Notes under the pieces: generated by a model
Databases searched by the model: none
What the model was told of the DNA's origin: nothing
What the model saw: only the letters and a program-made list of their open reading frames with translations
Shown here: positions 37,256-46,063 of the stretch, piece after piece
Position numbering within the stretch: the first letter of the stretch is position 1
Layout: each line of letters begins with the position of its first letter
Assembly: GCF_039697315.1 (NCBI RefSeq)
Contig: NZ_CP155619.1
Location: forward strand, 4,712,001-4,776,000
Reading direction: 5' to 3'
Length of the DNA stretch: 64,000 bases
Origin: Pseudomonas abietaniphila
GTDB lineage: Bacteria; Pseudomonadota; Gammaproteobacteria; Pseudomonadales; Pseudomonadaceae
Program-made: the position numbers and the translations under genes

Positions 37256-37392
37256 AGCGGTTTTCTCTGATGCCTGTCATGTCCATCAGTTTAGCCGAGC
37301 ACGCCCGGCGGCCAGTGACAATGGGTGCCAACGTAGTATCCTTCGGCTATCAGTCGCAGGGGGCGACCGATTCTGAACAAGAAGACGTGAGC

Positions 37393-38400
37393 ATGGAAAA
37401 AACGACTTCTTCAAGTTGGGCGATGGGGATCGTCAAGTCCCTGGAAATGGATGGGCTGGACTGCCAGGCGTTGTTCAAGGAACTGGGGTTGGTGTATGCC
37501 GATCTGGAAAATCCCGACGCCCGTTTTCCGCAGGACTCCATGACCCGACTCTGGCAACGTGCCGTCGAGCTGTCCGGCAACCCGGCGGTTGGCCTGAACA
37601 TGGCCCGGGTCGTTCGACCGGCTTCGTTCAGCGTTGCCGGTTATGCCTTGATGTCCAGCCGGACCCTTAAAGAAGGGTTCGAGCGGTTGGTGCGTTATCA
37701 GCGAATCATCGCCGACAGTGCCGACCTGAGTTTTCGCCTTCTCCCTGAAGGCTACGCGCTGATACTGACGGTGCACGGGGATCTTTTGCCCCCCACGCGA
37801 CAAAGCGCGGAGGCCTCTCTGGCGTTTGCGCTGGCGTTCTGTGGCTGGCTCACCGGTCGTCCATTGCACCCGCGTCAGGTGTTGATTCAGGGCGATCAAC
37901 CCAAGAACGTCGAGCCCTATAAAAAGTTCTTCCACGCGCCACTGACGTTCAACGCGCCTTACGACGCGCTGGTGTTTGACCGCGCAGACATGGAAGCACC
38001 GCTGCCGACCGCCGATGAGGCGATGGCCAAGCTGCATGATCGCTTCGCCGGGGAGTTTCTGGCCCGCTTCGCCAGCAACCGCGTGACGCACCAGGCGCGT
38101 CAGGTGCTCTGCCGTCTGCTTCCACAGGGCGAACCCAAGCGCGAAGCCGTCGCCCAGAGCCTGCACCTGTCGCAGCGCACGTTGCAGCGACGTTTGCAGG
38201 AAGAGGGCACCAGCTTCCAGACCCTGCTCGACGACACGCGCCGCGAACTCGCCGAGCAATACCTGGCGCAGCCGCAGATGACGCTGCTGGAGATCGCCTA
38301 TCTCCTGGGCTTCGCCGACCCGAGTAACTTCTTCCGCGCGTTCCGCCGCTGGTTCGATGAGACGCCGGGGGAGTATCGGGTGAGGAAGGCGATCGAGTAG
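37393..38400 (+). CDS. AraC-family transcriptional regulator (Arabinose_bd-type N terminus)
   Basis: 335 residues from ATG 37393; in-frame upstream starts exist (37321, 37243) but reach into the divergent DUF962 gene. The N-terminal ~190 residues match the OruR/ArgR-like ligand-binding type (SFSVAGYALMSSRTLKEGFE). The C terminus carries two HTH motifs (AQSLHLSQRTLQRRLQEEG and LEIAYLLGFADPSNFFRAFRR). The effector and target are not evident from the neighbours. Confidence 0.87.
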   Translation: MEKTTSSSWAMGIVKSLEMDGLDCQALFKELGLVYADLENPDARFPQDSMTRLWQRAVELSGNPAVGLNMARVVRPASFSVAGYALMSSRTLKEGFERLVRYQRIIADSADLSFRLLPEGYALILTVHGDLLPPTRQSAEASLAFALAFCGWLTGRPLHPRQVLIQGDQPKNVEPYKKFFHAPLTFNAPYDALVFDRADMEAPLPTADEAMAKLHDRFAGEFLARFASNRVTHQARQVLCRLLPQGEPKREAVAQSLHLSQRTLQRRLQEEGTSFQTLLDDTRRELAEQYLAQPQMTLLEIAYLLGFADPSNFFRAFRRWFDETPGEYRVRKAIE

Positions 38401-38415
38401 CCACCACCGATTCCT

Positions 38416-38505
38416 GTAGGAGCGCGCTTGCCCGCGATAGCGGTTAGTCAGCCAGCCTCTGTGTGTATCTGACACAGCGCCATCGTGGGCAAGCGCGCTC
38501 CTGCA
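38416..38505. repeat. REPIN between AraC and TrkH genes
   Basis: GTAGGAGCGCGCTTGCCCGC at 38416 and the complement (GGGCAAGCGCGCTCCTGCAG) ending near 38505. It lies between convergent genes and may serve as a shared transcript end. Confidence 0.88.
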
Positions 38506-38538
38506 GGGATCAGATGTGTTCTGTCGGCCTGCGTTGAA

Positions 38539-39993
38539 TCAATGCCGCCAGAACGCCGGAATGCACAGCACCAGCACGGTGATGATTTCCAGACGACCCA
38601 GCAGCATGCCCAACGACAGAATCCACTTGGCTGCATCCGGCAACGTCGAAAAGTTGCCGGCCGGTCCGATGGTTTCACCCAGTCCCGGGCCGACGCCGGA
38701 CACGGTACTGGCGGCGCCGGTCAGTGCGGTCATCCAGTCCAGACCCAGCAGCGACAGCAGCAAGGCGATCAGGCAGATGGTGATCGAGAAGAAGAACGAG
38801 AACGTCAGAATCGACCGCACGATTTCATCGTCCAGCCGATGGCCGTTGTACTTCTGCTTGATGACCGCGCGCGGATGAATGAGCTGATGCAGGTTGGCCT
38901 TGAGCAGAATGTAGGCGACCTGAAAGCGGAATACCTTCACGCCGCCCGCCGTGGAGCCGGAACATCCACCAATGAAGCCCAGATAAAAGAAGAACATCAG
39001 CGCGAAGTTGCCCCACAGGCTGTAGTCCCCGAGCGCAAAGCCTGTGGTGGTCACCACCGAGGTGACGTTCAGCGCGACGTGCCGAAGTGCGTCGTACCAC
39101 GGCAGGTCGGTGGTGGCCCAGTACCAGGCGGTCATCACCAGCCAGGTCACCAACAGCAGACCGATGAACCCCTGAACCTGCTCATCCTTGAACAATGCTT
39201 TGCGATGCCCCCTCAGGGTCGCGACGTACAGGGTGAACGGCAGCGCGCCAAGAATCATCACCACGATCGCCACCCAGTGCACGGCCGGTTGCGGCCACTT
39301 GGCGAGGGATTGATCGGAGGTGGAGAAACCGCCTGTGGAGATCGCTGACATTGCGTGGTTGATCGCGTCGAACAGGCTCATGCCGGCCCACCAGAACGCC
39401 AGACTCCCCAGTACGGTAATGCCGACGTACACCAGTACGATAAATTTGGCGACCATGTGCGAGCGCGGCATGACCTTCTCCGAACGGTCAGAGGACTCGG
39501 TCTGGAACAAGCGCATGCCGCCGATGCGCAGCAGCGGCAGGATCGCCACCGCCATCCCGATAAAACCGATCCCTCCCAGCCAGTGCAGCAGCGAGCGCCA
39601 GATCAGAATGCCCGGCGACATGCTGTCCAGCCCGCTGAGCACGGTAGAACCCGTGGCCGTAATGCCGGACATACTCTCGAAAAAGGAGTCCGTGTAGCTG
39701 ATGTGCTGGGTCAGCAGAAACGGCAGCGCGGCGAAGACGCACACCACCACCCAACTGGAGACGGTCAACAGGTACATGTCGCGAGGGCGCAGGTGAACGT
39801 GCTCGGGACGCCCTTGCCCAACCAGCGCCAGCCCGGCGATCAGCGTGATCATGCTCGACCACAGGAACGACGGCATGTCGCCGGTTCGTTCGAAGATCAA
39901 CAGCGTGGCCATGGGCACGACCATGGCGATGGCCAGGGTGATGAGGAAGATGCCGATAATGAAACCGATGATGCGAAGAGTCGGCAACGCCAT
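38539..39993 (-). CDS. trkH: Trk-type potassium uptake membrane subunit TrkH
   Basis: 484 residues from ATG 39993 (MALPTLRIIGFIIGI). About ten membrane helices form four pseudo-repeated M-P-M pore units, with selectivity-loop segments such as ITATGSTVL, MSAISTGGFST, VTSVVTTTGFA and AASTVSGVGPG. It needs the cytoplasmic NAD-binding TrkA, which is not in the window, for potassium import. Length is standard for TrkH. Confidence 0.94.
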   Translation of the reverse strand: MALPTLRIIGFIIGIFLITLAIAMVVPMATLLIFERTGDMPSFLWSSMITLIAGLALVGQGRPEHVHLRPRDMYLLTVSSWVVVCVFAALPFLLTQHISYTDSFFESMSGITATGSTVLSGLDSMSPGILIWRSLLHWLGGIGFIGMAVAILPLLRIGGMRLFQTESSDRSEKVMPRSHMVAKFIVLVYVGITVLGSLAFWWAGMSLFDAINHAMSAISTGGFSTSDQSLAKWPQPAVHWVAIVVMILGALPFTLYVATLRGHRKALFKDEQVQGFIGLLLVTWLVMTAWYWATTDLPWYDALRHVALNVTSVVTTTGFALGDYSLWGNFALMFFFYLGFIGGCSGSTAGGVKVFRFQVAYILLKANLHQLIHPRAVIKQKYNGHRLDDEIVRSILTFSFFFSITICLIALLLSLLGLDWMTALTGAASTVSGVGPGLGETIGPAGNFSTLPDAAKWILSLGMLLGRLEIITVLVLCIPAFWRH

Positions 39994-40165
39994 GCAGTCG
40001 CTCTGATCAGGAAATGGAAGGGCGCACATTCTACCCGTGGGTCAAGGCAAGTAAACCGAGTCCGGCGTCGGGTGTCATGTAAGTAAATGCTTCTTTCATT
40101 CGTTATTGAAGTTCAAGAACGCATTGTCGGCACTACAATGCCCCATCATTTAAGGAGACGACTCA

Positions 40166-40726
40166 ATGGAAGCGCTCGACGTATTACTCAACCGCGTGTC
40201 CGTTCCCCGGCTGGTCGAGCCAGCCCCGGACGCTGCCCAGCGCGAAATCCTGTTCAGCGCGGCCCTGCGTGCCCCCGATCATGGACAACTGCGGCCTTAC
40301 CGCTTCCTCACCGTGGAAGGCGACGCCCGCAACCGCATGGGCGATTTGTTGGCACAGGCGCTGATCGAGAGCGGCAACGGTGCCGACGAGAAGGCCCTGG
40401 AGAAAGCTCGTTCAGGCCCGCTTCGCGCCCCGCTGGTGGTCGTGGTGATCGCCCGGTTGCAGGACCACTTCAAGGTGCCGAAGAAGGAACAAGCGATCAC
40501 CGCAGGGTGCGCCGCCCATGGCGTGCTGCTGGCGGCGTACGCATTGGGCGTGGGTGCGGTCTGGCGCACCGGTGAATTGTCGTATTCCCCACACGTCGCA
40601 AAAGGGTTGGGCCTGGCCGCGGATGAAGAGGTCGTTGCGTTCCTGTATCTGGGCACGCCATTGAATCCGCCGCGCGAAGCACCGAAGCTCGACGTCGCGG
40701 AATTCGTCAGCGCGTGGCAGGGATAA
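40166..40726 (+). CDS. Nitroreductase-family protein (YdjA-like)
   Basis: 186 residues with the FMN-binding start RAPDHGQLRPYRFLTVEG and GCAAHGVLLAAYALGVGAVW near the middle, ending in a dimer-forming tail. YdjA-like proteins are the short, minimal nitroreductases using FMN and NAD(P)H; physiological substrate unknown. AAGGAGA is placed ten bases before the ATG. Confidence 0.88.
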   Translation: MEALDVLLNRVSVPRLVEPAPDAAQREILFSAALRAPDHGQLRPYRFLTVEGDARNRMGDLLAQALIESGNGADEKALEKARSGPLRAPLVVVVIARLQDHFKVPKKEQAITAGCAAHGVLLAAYALGVGAVWRTGELSYSPHVAKGLGLAADEEVVAFLYLGTPLNPPREAPKLDVAEFVSAWQG

Positions 40727-40742
40727 CAAGCAGCGCGGACGT

Positions 40743-40790
40743 TGTGGGAGCCCGTTCGCTGCCCTCGTAACCTCGGACGTCTTCTACAGG
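40743..40790. repeat. REP-like element of the CCTCGTAACC family (inverse orientation)
   Basis: TGTGGGAGCCCGTTCGCTGC followed by CCTCGTAACCTCGGACGTCT and TCTACAGG is the reverse complement of the core of the 98-bp repeat at 4447. It lies between the convergent nitroreductase and histidine kinase genes. Confidence 0.75.
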
Positions 40791-40838
40791 GATGGGCTCA
40801 CCCAAGAAGCCATGTTGACCGTAACCCGCTGTTAAGGC

Positions 40839-42179
40839 TTAGCCAACGGCCGTGCCCGTGTCGCGCGGCACGACGATGCTGGCAATGAAGCCGCCCTGCG
40901 GATGATTCTCCAGCACCAGGCTGCCGCCGTGTTTTTCCGCTGCACGCTTGGCGATGGCCAGACCCAGACCGTAGCCCGGCGCGGTCTGGTTCGGCGCGCG
41001 ATAGAAGGGTTCGCCCAGCTGCGCCAGATGCTCTTCGCTCACGCCGGGACCATGGTCACGTACGCTGATGAACAGCATGGCATCCTCATTGCGCGCGCTC
41101 AGTTCGATGGGCTGCCCTGACGGGTTGAAGCGCAGGGCGTTGCGCAGCAGGTTGTCCAGGGCGCGTTCAAGCACGTTCGGCCAGCCTTGCAACTGAACGC
41201 CTGACTGCGCGTCGACATTGACGGTCTGGTCATTGCTGCTTAATTCGGTTTCAGCCTTCAAGTGATGCAGCAACCCAGGCAGGTCAACGGGCGTGGCATC
41301 GCCCATGTCAGCGTCCAGGCGGGCGAGGGCGAGAATCTCACTGATCAACTCTTCCAGGCGATCGCATTCACGCGTCAGGCGCGGCCAGAGTTTTTCCCGC
41401 TCGGCAGGTCCCCCTCGTTCAGCCAGGGCCAAGGCAATCCGCAGCCGCGCCAAGGGTGAGCGCAGTTCGTGGGACACGTCCCGCAGCAACTGACGCTGAC
41501 TGCCGATCAGGCTTTGCAGGCGGGCGCCCATGCGGTTGAAGTCATTGGCCAGCACGCCGAACTCATCGCGACGATTAGCGAGCTGGGCCAGGCTGTTCTG
41601 TTGATACGTGGTTTGCCCCAGGTCGTGAACGGCGCCCCGCAGACGGCTCAGCGGCCGGGTGATCGACAGGGTGACGAACAGGCTGAACAGCGTCAGCACG
41701 ACGAGCGCGATGCCCAGCGCACTGAGTGGCCAGAGCAGGCTTTCGCGGTGCCAGGCGTCCAGTTCCGGGTGCGGAATCCGGTAAATCAGCAGATAGGTTT
41801 CGCTGGTCTTGGGGCTGGTGTATTCCGCGGTCAGACGACGCCAGGGCAGGGGACGTTCATCGTCTTTTTGCTGGCGCGCTTCGAACGCGGCTGCGCGAGG
41901 CGGGAAAGTGCCGGGAATCACGGCCTCGCCGCTGTCGTTCAACACCTGAACGTCGATGTGGTACTTGCGCTTGAGATTCTGCAGAAACTCCTGCGCCGGA
42001 CCTTCGCCCTGTTCCTCATACAGCTGCGTCCACTTTTCCGGCAATTTGTGCAGGCCGGGGTGGCGACTGAGAATCCAGGCATCCTGATTGAGCATATGCC
42101 CCATCAGGATCGACAGACCCGCCACCAACGCGATCGCGAGCCAGAAGCTCGCCAGGATTCGCCAGAACAATGAACGCAC
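40839..42179 (-). CDS. cpxS: Sensor histidine kinase CpxS/CpxA-like
   Basis: 446 residues from the GTG at 42179 (GAGGGATTCAC upstream); no ATG sits well. Two membrane helices (about 6-27 and 157-180) bracket a periplasmic sensor domain; HAMP follows, then HisKA with H-box RDVSHELRSPLARLRIAL and an ATPase domain with N-box LDNLLRNALRF, GPGVSEEH and GYGLGLAIAK. In Cpx systems it senses envelope protein stress and phosphorylates CpxR. The gene is separated from cpxR by the Spy-like chaperone gene. Confidence 0.88.
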   Translation of the reverse strand: MRSLFWRILASFWLAIALVAGLSILMGHMLNQDAWILSRHPGLHKLPEKWTQLYEEQGEGPAQEFLQNLKRKYHIDVQVLNDSGEAVIPGTFPPRAAAFEARQQKDDERPLPWRRLTAEYTSPKTSETYLLIYRIPHPELDAWHRESLLWPLSALGIALVVLTLFSLFVTLSITRPLSRLRGAVHDLGQTTYQQNSLAQLANRRDEFGVLANDFNRMGARLQSLIGSQRQLLRDVSHELRSPLARLRIALALAERGGPAEREKLWPRLTRECDRLEELISEILALARLDADMGDATPVDLPGLLHHLKAETELSSNDQTVNVDAQSGVQLQGWPNVLERALDNLLRNALRFNPSGQPIELSARNEDAMLFISVRDHGPGVSEEHLAQLGEPFYRAPNQTAPGYGLGLAIAKRAAEKHGGSLVLENHPQGGFIASIVVPRDTGTAVG

Positions 42180-42283
42180 GTGAATCCCTCGATCAAACCC
42201 CTGAACTGGAAAAGCCCGACACGCCGGGGAGAGCGTGTCGGGTTGCAAGTGTACTGCCGCGCCAGCAGTGTGTTACCGGGTAA

Positions 42284-42718
42284 TTACTGGGTCTTCTGCG
42301 CCTTTTGCGCTTTCCAGGCTTCGAACTCGGCACGGTCTGCGCGACGTTGTGCCTGGTCCTTCTGGATCTGATCGAAAGTCTTCTGCTGATCAGGTGTCAG
42401 CACGGCGCGAATGTCAGCCTGGGTTTTCGCGTGCTTGGCCGCCAGTTCATCCTGCATTGCCTTCTGATCGGCTGGCGACAGCTTGGCCAGGTACTTCTGG
42501 GTGATCTCGGAGCGGCCGTGCCATTGCTCGCCCATCAGTTTACCGACTTGCTGACGTTGTTCCGGGGTCAGGTTCAGCTTGTCGAACGGGCCTTTGCGGT
42601 GATGCATGCCAGGGCCATCAAAGCCTGGGCCAGCCATAGGACCGCCTTCCGGAGGCATTGCCATCGCAACGGTCGGCAGAGCAGCAGCGAACATCAAAGC
42701 CATCAGAGTCTTACGCAT
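42284..42718 (-). CDS. Spy/CpxP-family periplasmic chaperone (LTXXQ protein)
   Basis: 144 residues: signal peptide (MRKTLMALMFAAALPTVAMA), a Gly/Pro/Met-rich segment, then an all-helical cradle domain with two LTxxQ motifs (LTPEQRQQ and LTPDQQKTF). Spy/CpxP proteins bind misfolded periplasmic proteins, and CpxP represses the kinase. SD AAGGAGA lies before the ATG, and a CpxR box lies 84-99 bp upstream. Sits between cpxR and cpxS, 104 bp before the kinase start. Confidence 0.9.
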   Translation of the reverse strand: MRKTLMALMFAAALPTVAMAMPPEGGPMAGPGFDGPGMHHRKGPFDKLNLTPEQRQQVGKLMGEQWHGRSEITQKYLAKLSPADQKAMQDELAAKHAKTQADIRAVLTPDQQKTFDQIQKDQAQRRADRAEFEAWKAQKAQKTQ

Positions 42719-42801
42719 GGTGTATCTCCTTGTCTCGAATCCGGCTCTGTGCCGGTTGTGGCCAGTTTAGGGAGATCAAGGTCAAGCGAGGTCAGGCGGG
42801 C

Positions 42802-42817
42802 GTAAAGCTTGGGTAAA
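42802..42817. promoter_or_regulatory. Candidate CpxR box
   Basis: GTAAAGCTTGGGTAAA is the direct repeat GTAAA-N6-GTAAA, the binding pattern of CpxR-type regulators. It lies about 85 bp upstream of the Spy-like start and downstream of the cpxR gene, so it probably drives an internal promoter for the chaperone and kinase genes. Confidence 0.7.
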
Positions 42818-42863
42818 GAGGGATTGTTACGTGGCTGACAGATCGATCTGAGACCGGGTACCT

Positions 42864-42949
42864 GTAGGAGCGCGCTTGCCCGCGATTGCGATCCGTCAGA
42901 CATCGCGATGTGCCTGACACTCCGCCATCGCGGGCAAGCGCGCTCCTAT
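42864..42949. repeat. REPIN downstream of cpxR
   Basis: GTAGGAGCGCGCTTGCCCGC at 42864 with its inverted arm ending CGCGCTCCTATA near 42949. It starts 16 bp after the cpxR stop and may separate the cpxR transcript from the chaperone-kinase unit. Confidence 0.88.
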
Positions 42950-42964
42950 ATTCATGTCGTATGA

Positions 42965-43642
42965 CTACACCGCGTAGTAATAACCCCGACTGCGCAGCGC
43001 CACGATGCGCGGGCGTCCGTCGGCGTGCGGGCCGATCTTCTTGCGCAGGTTGCTGACGTGCATGTCCAGGCTGCGGTCGTAGAGCGTGAGCTTGCGACCC
43101 AGTGCCAGTTGCGCCAGTTCCTGTTTCTCCAGCGGTTCACCGGGTTGACCGAGGAGCGCTTCGAGCAAGCGGGCTTCGGAGACGGTCAGGGTGAATTCCT
43201 GGTCATCGATGGTCACCACACCTCGGGCCGGACTGAAGCACAGGTCGCCCAGTTCGATCTGGCTGGACACGGCGGCAGGATGACTGCGACGCAGGACCGC
43301 CCGCAGGCGTGCCGTCAGCTCGCGAGGGTCGCAGGGTTTGGCGAGGTAATCGTCAGCGCCCAGCTCCAGACCCAGAATGCGGTCCAGCGGCTCGCCGCGT
43401 GCCGACAGCATCAGCACTGGAAGGTCAGGGTGATCGGTGCGTAATTGCTTGAGCAGTTCCAGACCGCTGCCGTCGGGCAGCATCACGTCCAGCACCACGG
43501 CGGCGGGAGCACTTTCGGCGAGCGCCTTGCGGGCACTCTGGCCATCGTGGCAAGCCCGTACCTGAAAGCCTTCCTGGCTCAACCAACTGCTCAGGAGCTC
43601 ACACAGCTCCTGGTCATCATCAATAAGTAACAGCTCGCTCAT
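42965..43642 (-). CDS. cpxR: OmpR-family response regulator CpxR
   Basis: 225 residues. The receiver domain has acidic D8-D9-D10, phospho-acceptor D52 (VVLDVMLPDGSG) and the KP motif YLAKPCDP. The C-terminal winged helix contains LTVSEARLLEALLGQPGEPL and DRSLDMHVSNLRKKIGP. It pairs with the downstream CpxS-like kinase. The association with a Spy/CpxP gene and a GTAAA-N6-GTAAA site supports the Cpx assignment over a generic OmpR regulator. Confidence 0.88.
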   Translation of the reverse strand: MSELLLIDDDQELCELLSSWLSQEGFQVRACHDGQSARKALAESAPAAVVLDVMLPDGSGLELLKQLRTDHPDLPVLMLSARGEPLDRILGLELGADDYLAKPCDPRELTARLRAVLRRSHPAAVSSQIELGDLCFSPARGVVTIDDQEFTLTVSEARLLEALLGQPGEPLEKQELAQLALGRKLTLYDRSLDMHVSNLRKKIGPHADGRPRIVALRSRGYYYAV

Positions 43643-43649
43643 GACTCAC

Positions 43650-44069
43650 TCAATTTAGCCATTGCCGACGCTGTCTACGCCAGCCGCTGGCAAAGATACC
43701 GCACAGCAGGGCGACCATTGCAACGCCGCCCCCCGTAACGAACCATTGTTGTTGCTCGGTCAGTACGCGCGCAGGCATGACCGACTGTGCTTCTTTGAGC
43801 TGCAGTTTAAGCCTTTGGTTCTCCTGACGCAGGCGTCCGAGCTGAATACTTTCGCGTTCAGTGTCGGCATTTTGCAATTGCCGGGTCAACTCTTCGCGCT
43901 GCTTCTCGCTGTCGGCCAGACGCTGGCGAAGGTCGGTCAGCTGGCTGGCGGTGCTGGGCAACGGCAACGCGTGGCTGACGGAATCGGTTGTTTCTTCGGC
44001 CTGGACATCGAAACTCATCGCCGAAACGGCCAGCGCGGCCGCTAGCAGACACCACGGACGTGGACGCAT
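43650..44069 (-). CDS. Membrane-anchored periplasmic coiled-coil protein (YgiM-like tail, no SH3)
   Basis: 139 residues from ATG 44069 with AGGAGTT upstream. Signal peptide (1-24), a charged coiled coil (about 43-95, heptad-like LTDLRQRLADSEKQ), and a C-terminal membrane helix (about 109-129) followed by Arg-rich residues. The arrangement matches the C-terminal half of YgiM-type SH3-and-anchor proteins, without the SH3 domain. Function unknown. It precedes cpxR by 7 bp, so it may be the first gene of that operon. Confidence 0.75.
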   Translation of the reverse strand: MRPRPWCLLAAALAVSAMSFDVQAEETTDSVSHALPLPSTASQLTDLRQRLADSEKQREELTRQLQNADTERESIQLGRLRQENQRLKLQLKEAQSVMPARVLTEQQQWFVTGGGVAMVALLCGIFASGWRRQRRQWLN

Positions 44070-44214
44070 CTGAACTCCTGACTTTTCTTGCGGCACCTGA
44101 AAGCGCGCCGGCTTTATTGGGCATTTGGCAGGGTATCGGCAGCAGAATGCGAATAATGAGCAGTCAGAATGGGCGTGTTGCGAACCCGACCTCGTGGCGA
44201 GGTCGGGCTGACCG

Positions 44215-44514
44215 TCAGGGCAGGACTTGCTTGAAAGGTTTGACCACGACGTGGTCGTAGACACCCGCCTTGACGTACGGATCAGCGTCGGCCCAGGCTT
44301 GCGCGGCGGCCAGGGATTCGAACTCGGCAACGATCAGGCTGCCGGTGAATCCCGCAGTGCCTGGGTCATTGCTGTCGACCGCCGGGTTGGGGCCGGCGAG
44401 CACGATGCGGCCTTCGGCTTTCATTGCGTTCAGGCGCTCAAGGTGCGCAGGGCGCGCTTCAAGGCGTTTTTCCAGCGAGTTGGCGACGTCCGTTGCTACG
44501 ATTGCGTAGAGCAT
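44215..44514 (-). CDS. YciI-family protein
   Basis: 99 residues from ATG 44514; a longer reading frame to 44562 overlaps yciB and is rejected. Ferredoxin-like dimeric alpha/beta-barrel fold with family features [19 protein letters not shown] and [18 protein letters not shown]. YciI-like domains are proposed to act as small enzymes, with a His-Asp pair seen here (AHLERL, ADADPY). It follows yciB by one base. Confidence 0.9.
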   Translation of the reverse strand: MLYAIVATDVANSLEKRLEARPAHLERLNAMKAEGRIVLAGPNPAVDSNDPGTAGFTGSLIVAEFESLAAAQAWADADPYVKAGVYDHVVVKPFKQVLP

Positions 44515-44515
44515 T

Positions 44516-45124
44516 TCAGTCCTCTGTCTTTTTTGTGGAAGGCTGGGTCGATGCGTCGGCATCGTGGATGTGACGGGCCAGGAAGATGCCTTGGCCGATC
44601 AGGAAAATCAGGGTCATGCCCAGGCTGCCGAAGACTTTGAAGTCAACCCAGAAGTCCTGATACGTGAAGGCCACGTACAGGTTGGCAGCGCCGCAGAACA
44701 GGAAGAACACGATCCAGGCGATGTTCAGCTTGACCCAGATCGCCTGAGGCAGCGTCAGTGCGTGGCCCATGATGCGCTGGATCAGCAGGCGGTCGCCGAT
44801 GAAATGGCTGCCGGCAAAGATCAACGCGAACACCCAGTTGACCACCGGGGCTTTCCATTTGAGGAAGGTTTCGCTGTGAAACGCCAGCGTCAGGCTACCG
44901 AATACCAGACAAGCGATCAGCGTCAGCCATTGGCTTTTTTCCAGTTTGCCCTGACGGATGAACAGGATGCCGTAGACCACGATGGAGCTGGCGATCAACA
45001 TCGCGGTGGCGCTGAAAATCCCGCCTACCATGAAGGTGTGACCGAGGATGTCGACGGCCTGAGGACTGATTTTGTAGACGATGAAAAACAGGATAAGCGG
45101 GATGAAGTCGATGAATTGTTTCAC
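44516..45124 (-). CDS. yciB: Inner-membrane-spanning protein YciB (septation protein A)
   Basis: 202 residues starting at the GTG at 45124 (reading [18 protein letters not shown], the universal YciB N terminus). Five membrane helices and the signature [20 protein letters not shown] are visible. The protein is linked to cell-envelope integrity and to elongation/division complexes. Forms a tight pair with yciI, divergent from the PHP gene. Confidence 0.92.
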   Translation of the reverse strand: MKQFIDFIPLILFFIVYKISPQAVDILGHTFMVGGIFSATAMLIASSIVVYGILFIRQGKLEKSQWLTLIACLVFGSLTLAFHSETFLKWKAPVVNWVFALIFAGSHFIGDRLLIQRIMGHALTLPQAIWVKLNIAWIVFFLFCGAANLYVAFTYQDFWVDFKVFGSLGMTLIFLIGQGIFLARHIHDADASTQPSTKKTED

Positions 45125-45189
45125 AGTAAGAGCCAGAAGCTGGATGTGACGGCATAATAACAAACATCAATGACTGCGAAAGCGCCCCT

Positions 45190-46050
45190 ATGAATGTCGA
45201 TCTGCACTGCCACAGTACCGCTTCCGATGGCGCGCTTGCGCCCGCGGCACTCGTCGCCCGTGCTCACGAGAACGGCGTTCGGGTGCTGGCGCTGACCGAC
45301 CACGACACCATCGAAGGCCTTGAAGAAGCCCGCGCGGCGGCGGTTGCGCTGGACATGCAACTGATCAACGGCATCGAACTGTCCTGCACGTGGGGCGGTG
45401 CCACCATTCATATTCTGGGGTATGGCTTTAATGTCGATGCCCGGCCTTTGCTCGACGCCATTGAGCAATTGCACACCGGACGCTGGTTGCGCGCTGAAGA
45501 AATCAGCCGCAAATTGGCGATGAAAGGTATGCCCGGCGCGCTGGAAGGTGCTCGCGCGGTCCAGCAGGCGCTCGGCGACAGTGGTAATGCGCCGGCCCGG
45601 CCGCATTTCGCGGATTTCCTGATCAATGAAGGTTTCGTGAAAGACCGCGCCGAAGCATTCCGAAAATGGCTCGGTGCAGGCAAGCTGGGCGACGTCAAGC
45701 AGCACTGGCCAACGCTTGAAGACACCGTCGCAACGCTGCGGGCCGCGGGTGCCTGGGTCAGTCTGGCGCATCCATCGCATTACGATTTCACTCGCAGCAA
45801 GCGTCGCAGGCTAGTCGCCGACTTCATCGAGGCGGGTGGCCATGCAATAGAAGTGGTCAACGGCCTGCAGCCCGCCGATCAGGTCGGCAGCCTTGCCATT
45901 CTGGCCCGTGAATTCGGTCTGCTGGTCAGCGCCGGCAGTGATTTCCATGCGCCTGGCGCCTGGTCCGAAATTGGTGTTTATCGCCCGTTGCCTGAGGATC
46001 TGCCGCCACTCTGGGGGCGATTCAAACATGACCAGCCTACTGCCGTCTGA
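45190..46050 (+). CDS. rnm: PHP-domain nuclease/phosphatase (RNase AM / YciV, TrpH-like)
   Basis: 286 residues with PHP metal motifs DLHCHSTASDG (residues 4-14), LTDHDTIEG, an internal GIELSC and C-terminal SAGSDFHAPG. This family hydrolyses 3',5'-nucleoside bisphosphates and trims RNA 5' ends (RNase AM). First of a chain with yciO, scpA and scpB. Confidence 0.9.
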   Translation: MNVDLHCHSTASDGALAPAALVARAHENGVRVLALTDHDTIEGLEEARAAAVALDMQLINGIELSCTWGGATIHILGYGFNVDARPLLDAIEQLHTGRWLRAEEISRKLAMKGMPGALEGARAVQQALGDSGNAPARPHFADFLINEGFVKDRAEAFRKWLGAGKLGDVKQHWPTLEDTVATLRAAGAWVSLAHPSHYDFTRSKRRRLVADFIEAGGHAIEVVNGLQPADQVGSLAILAREFGLLVSAGSDFHAPGAWSEIGVYRPLPEDLPPLWGRFKHDQPTAV

Positions 46051-46063
46051 ACAGGAAGATACC

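Noticed and set aside
45893..46063. Earlier start for yciO
   Set aside because: It lies inside the PHP gene in another frame; GTG 46064 has a good SD and gives the family N terminus.
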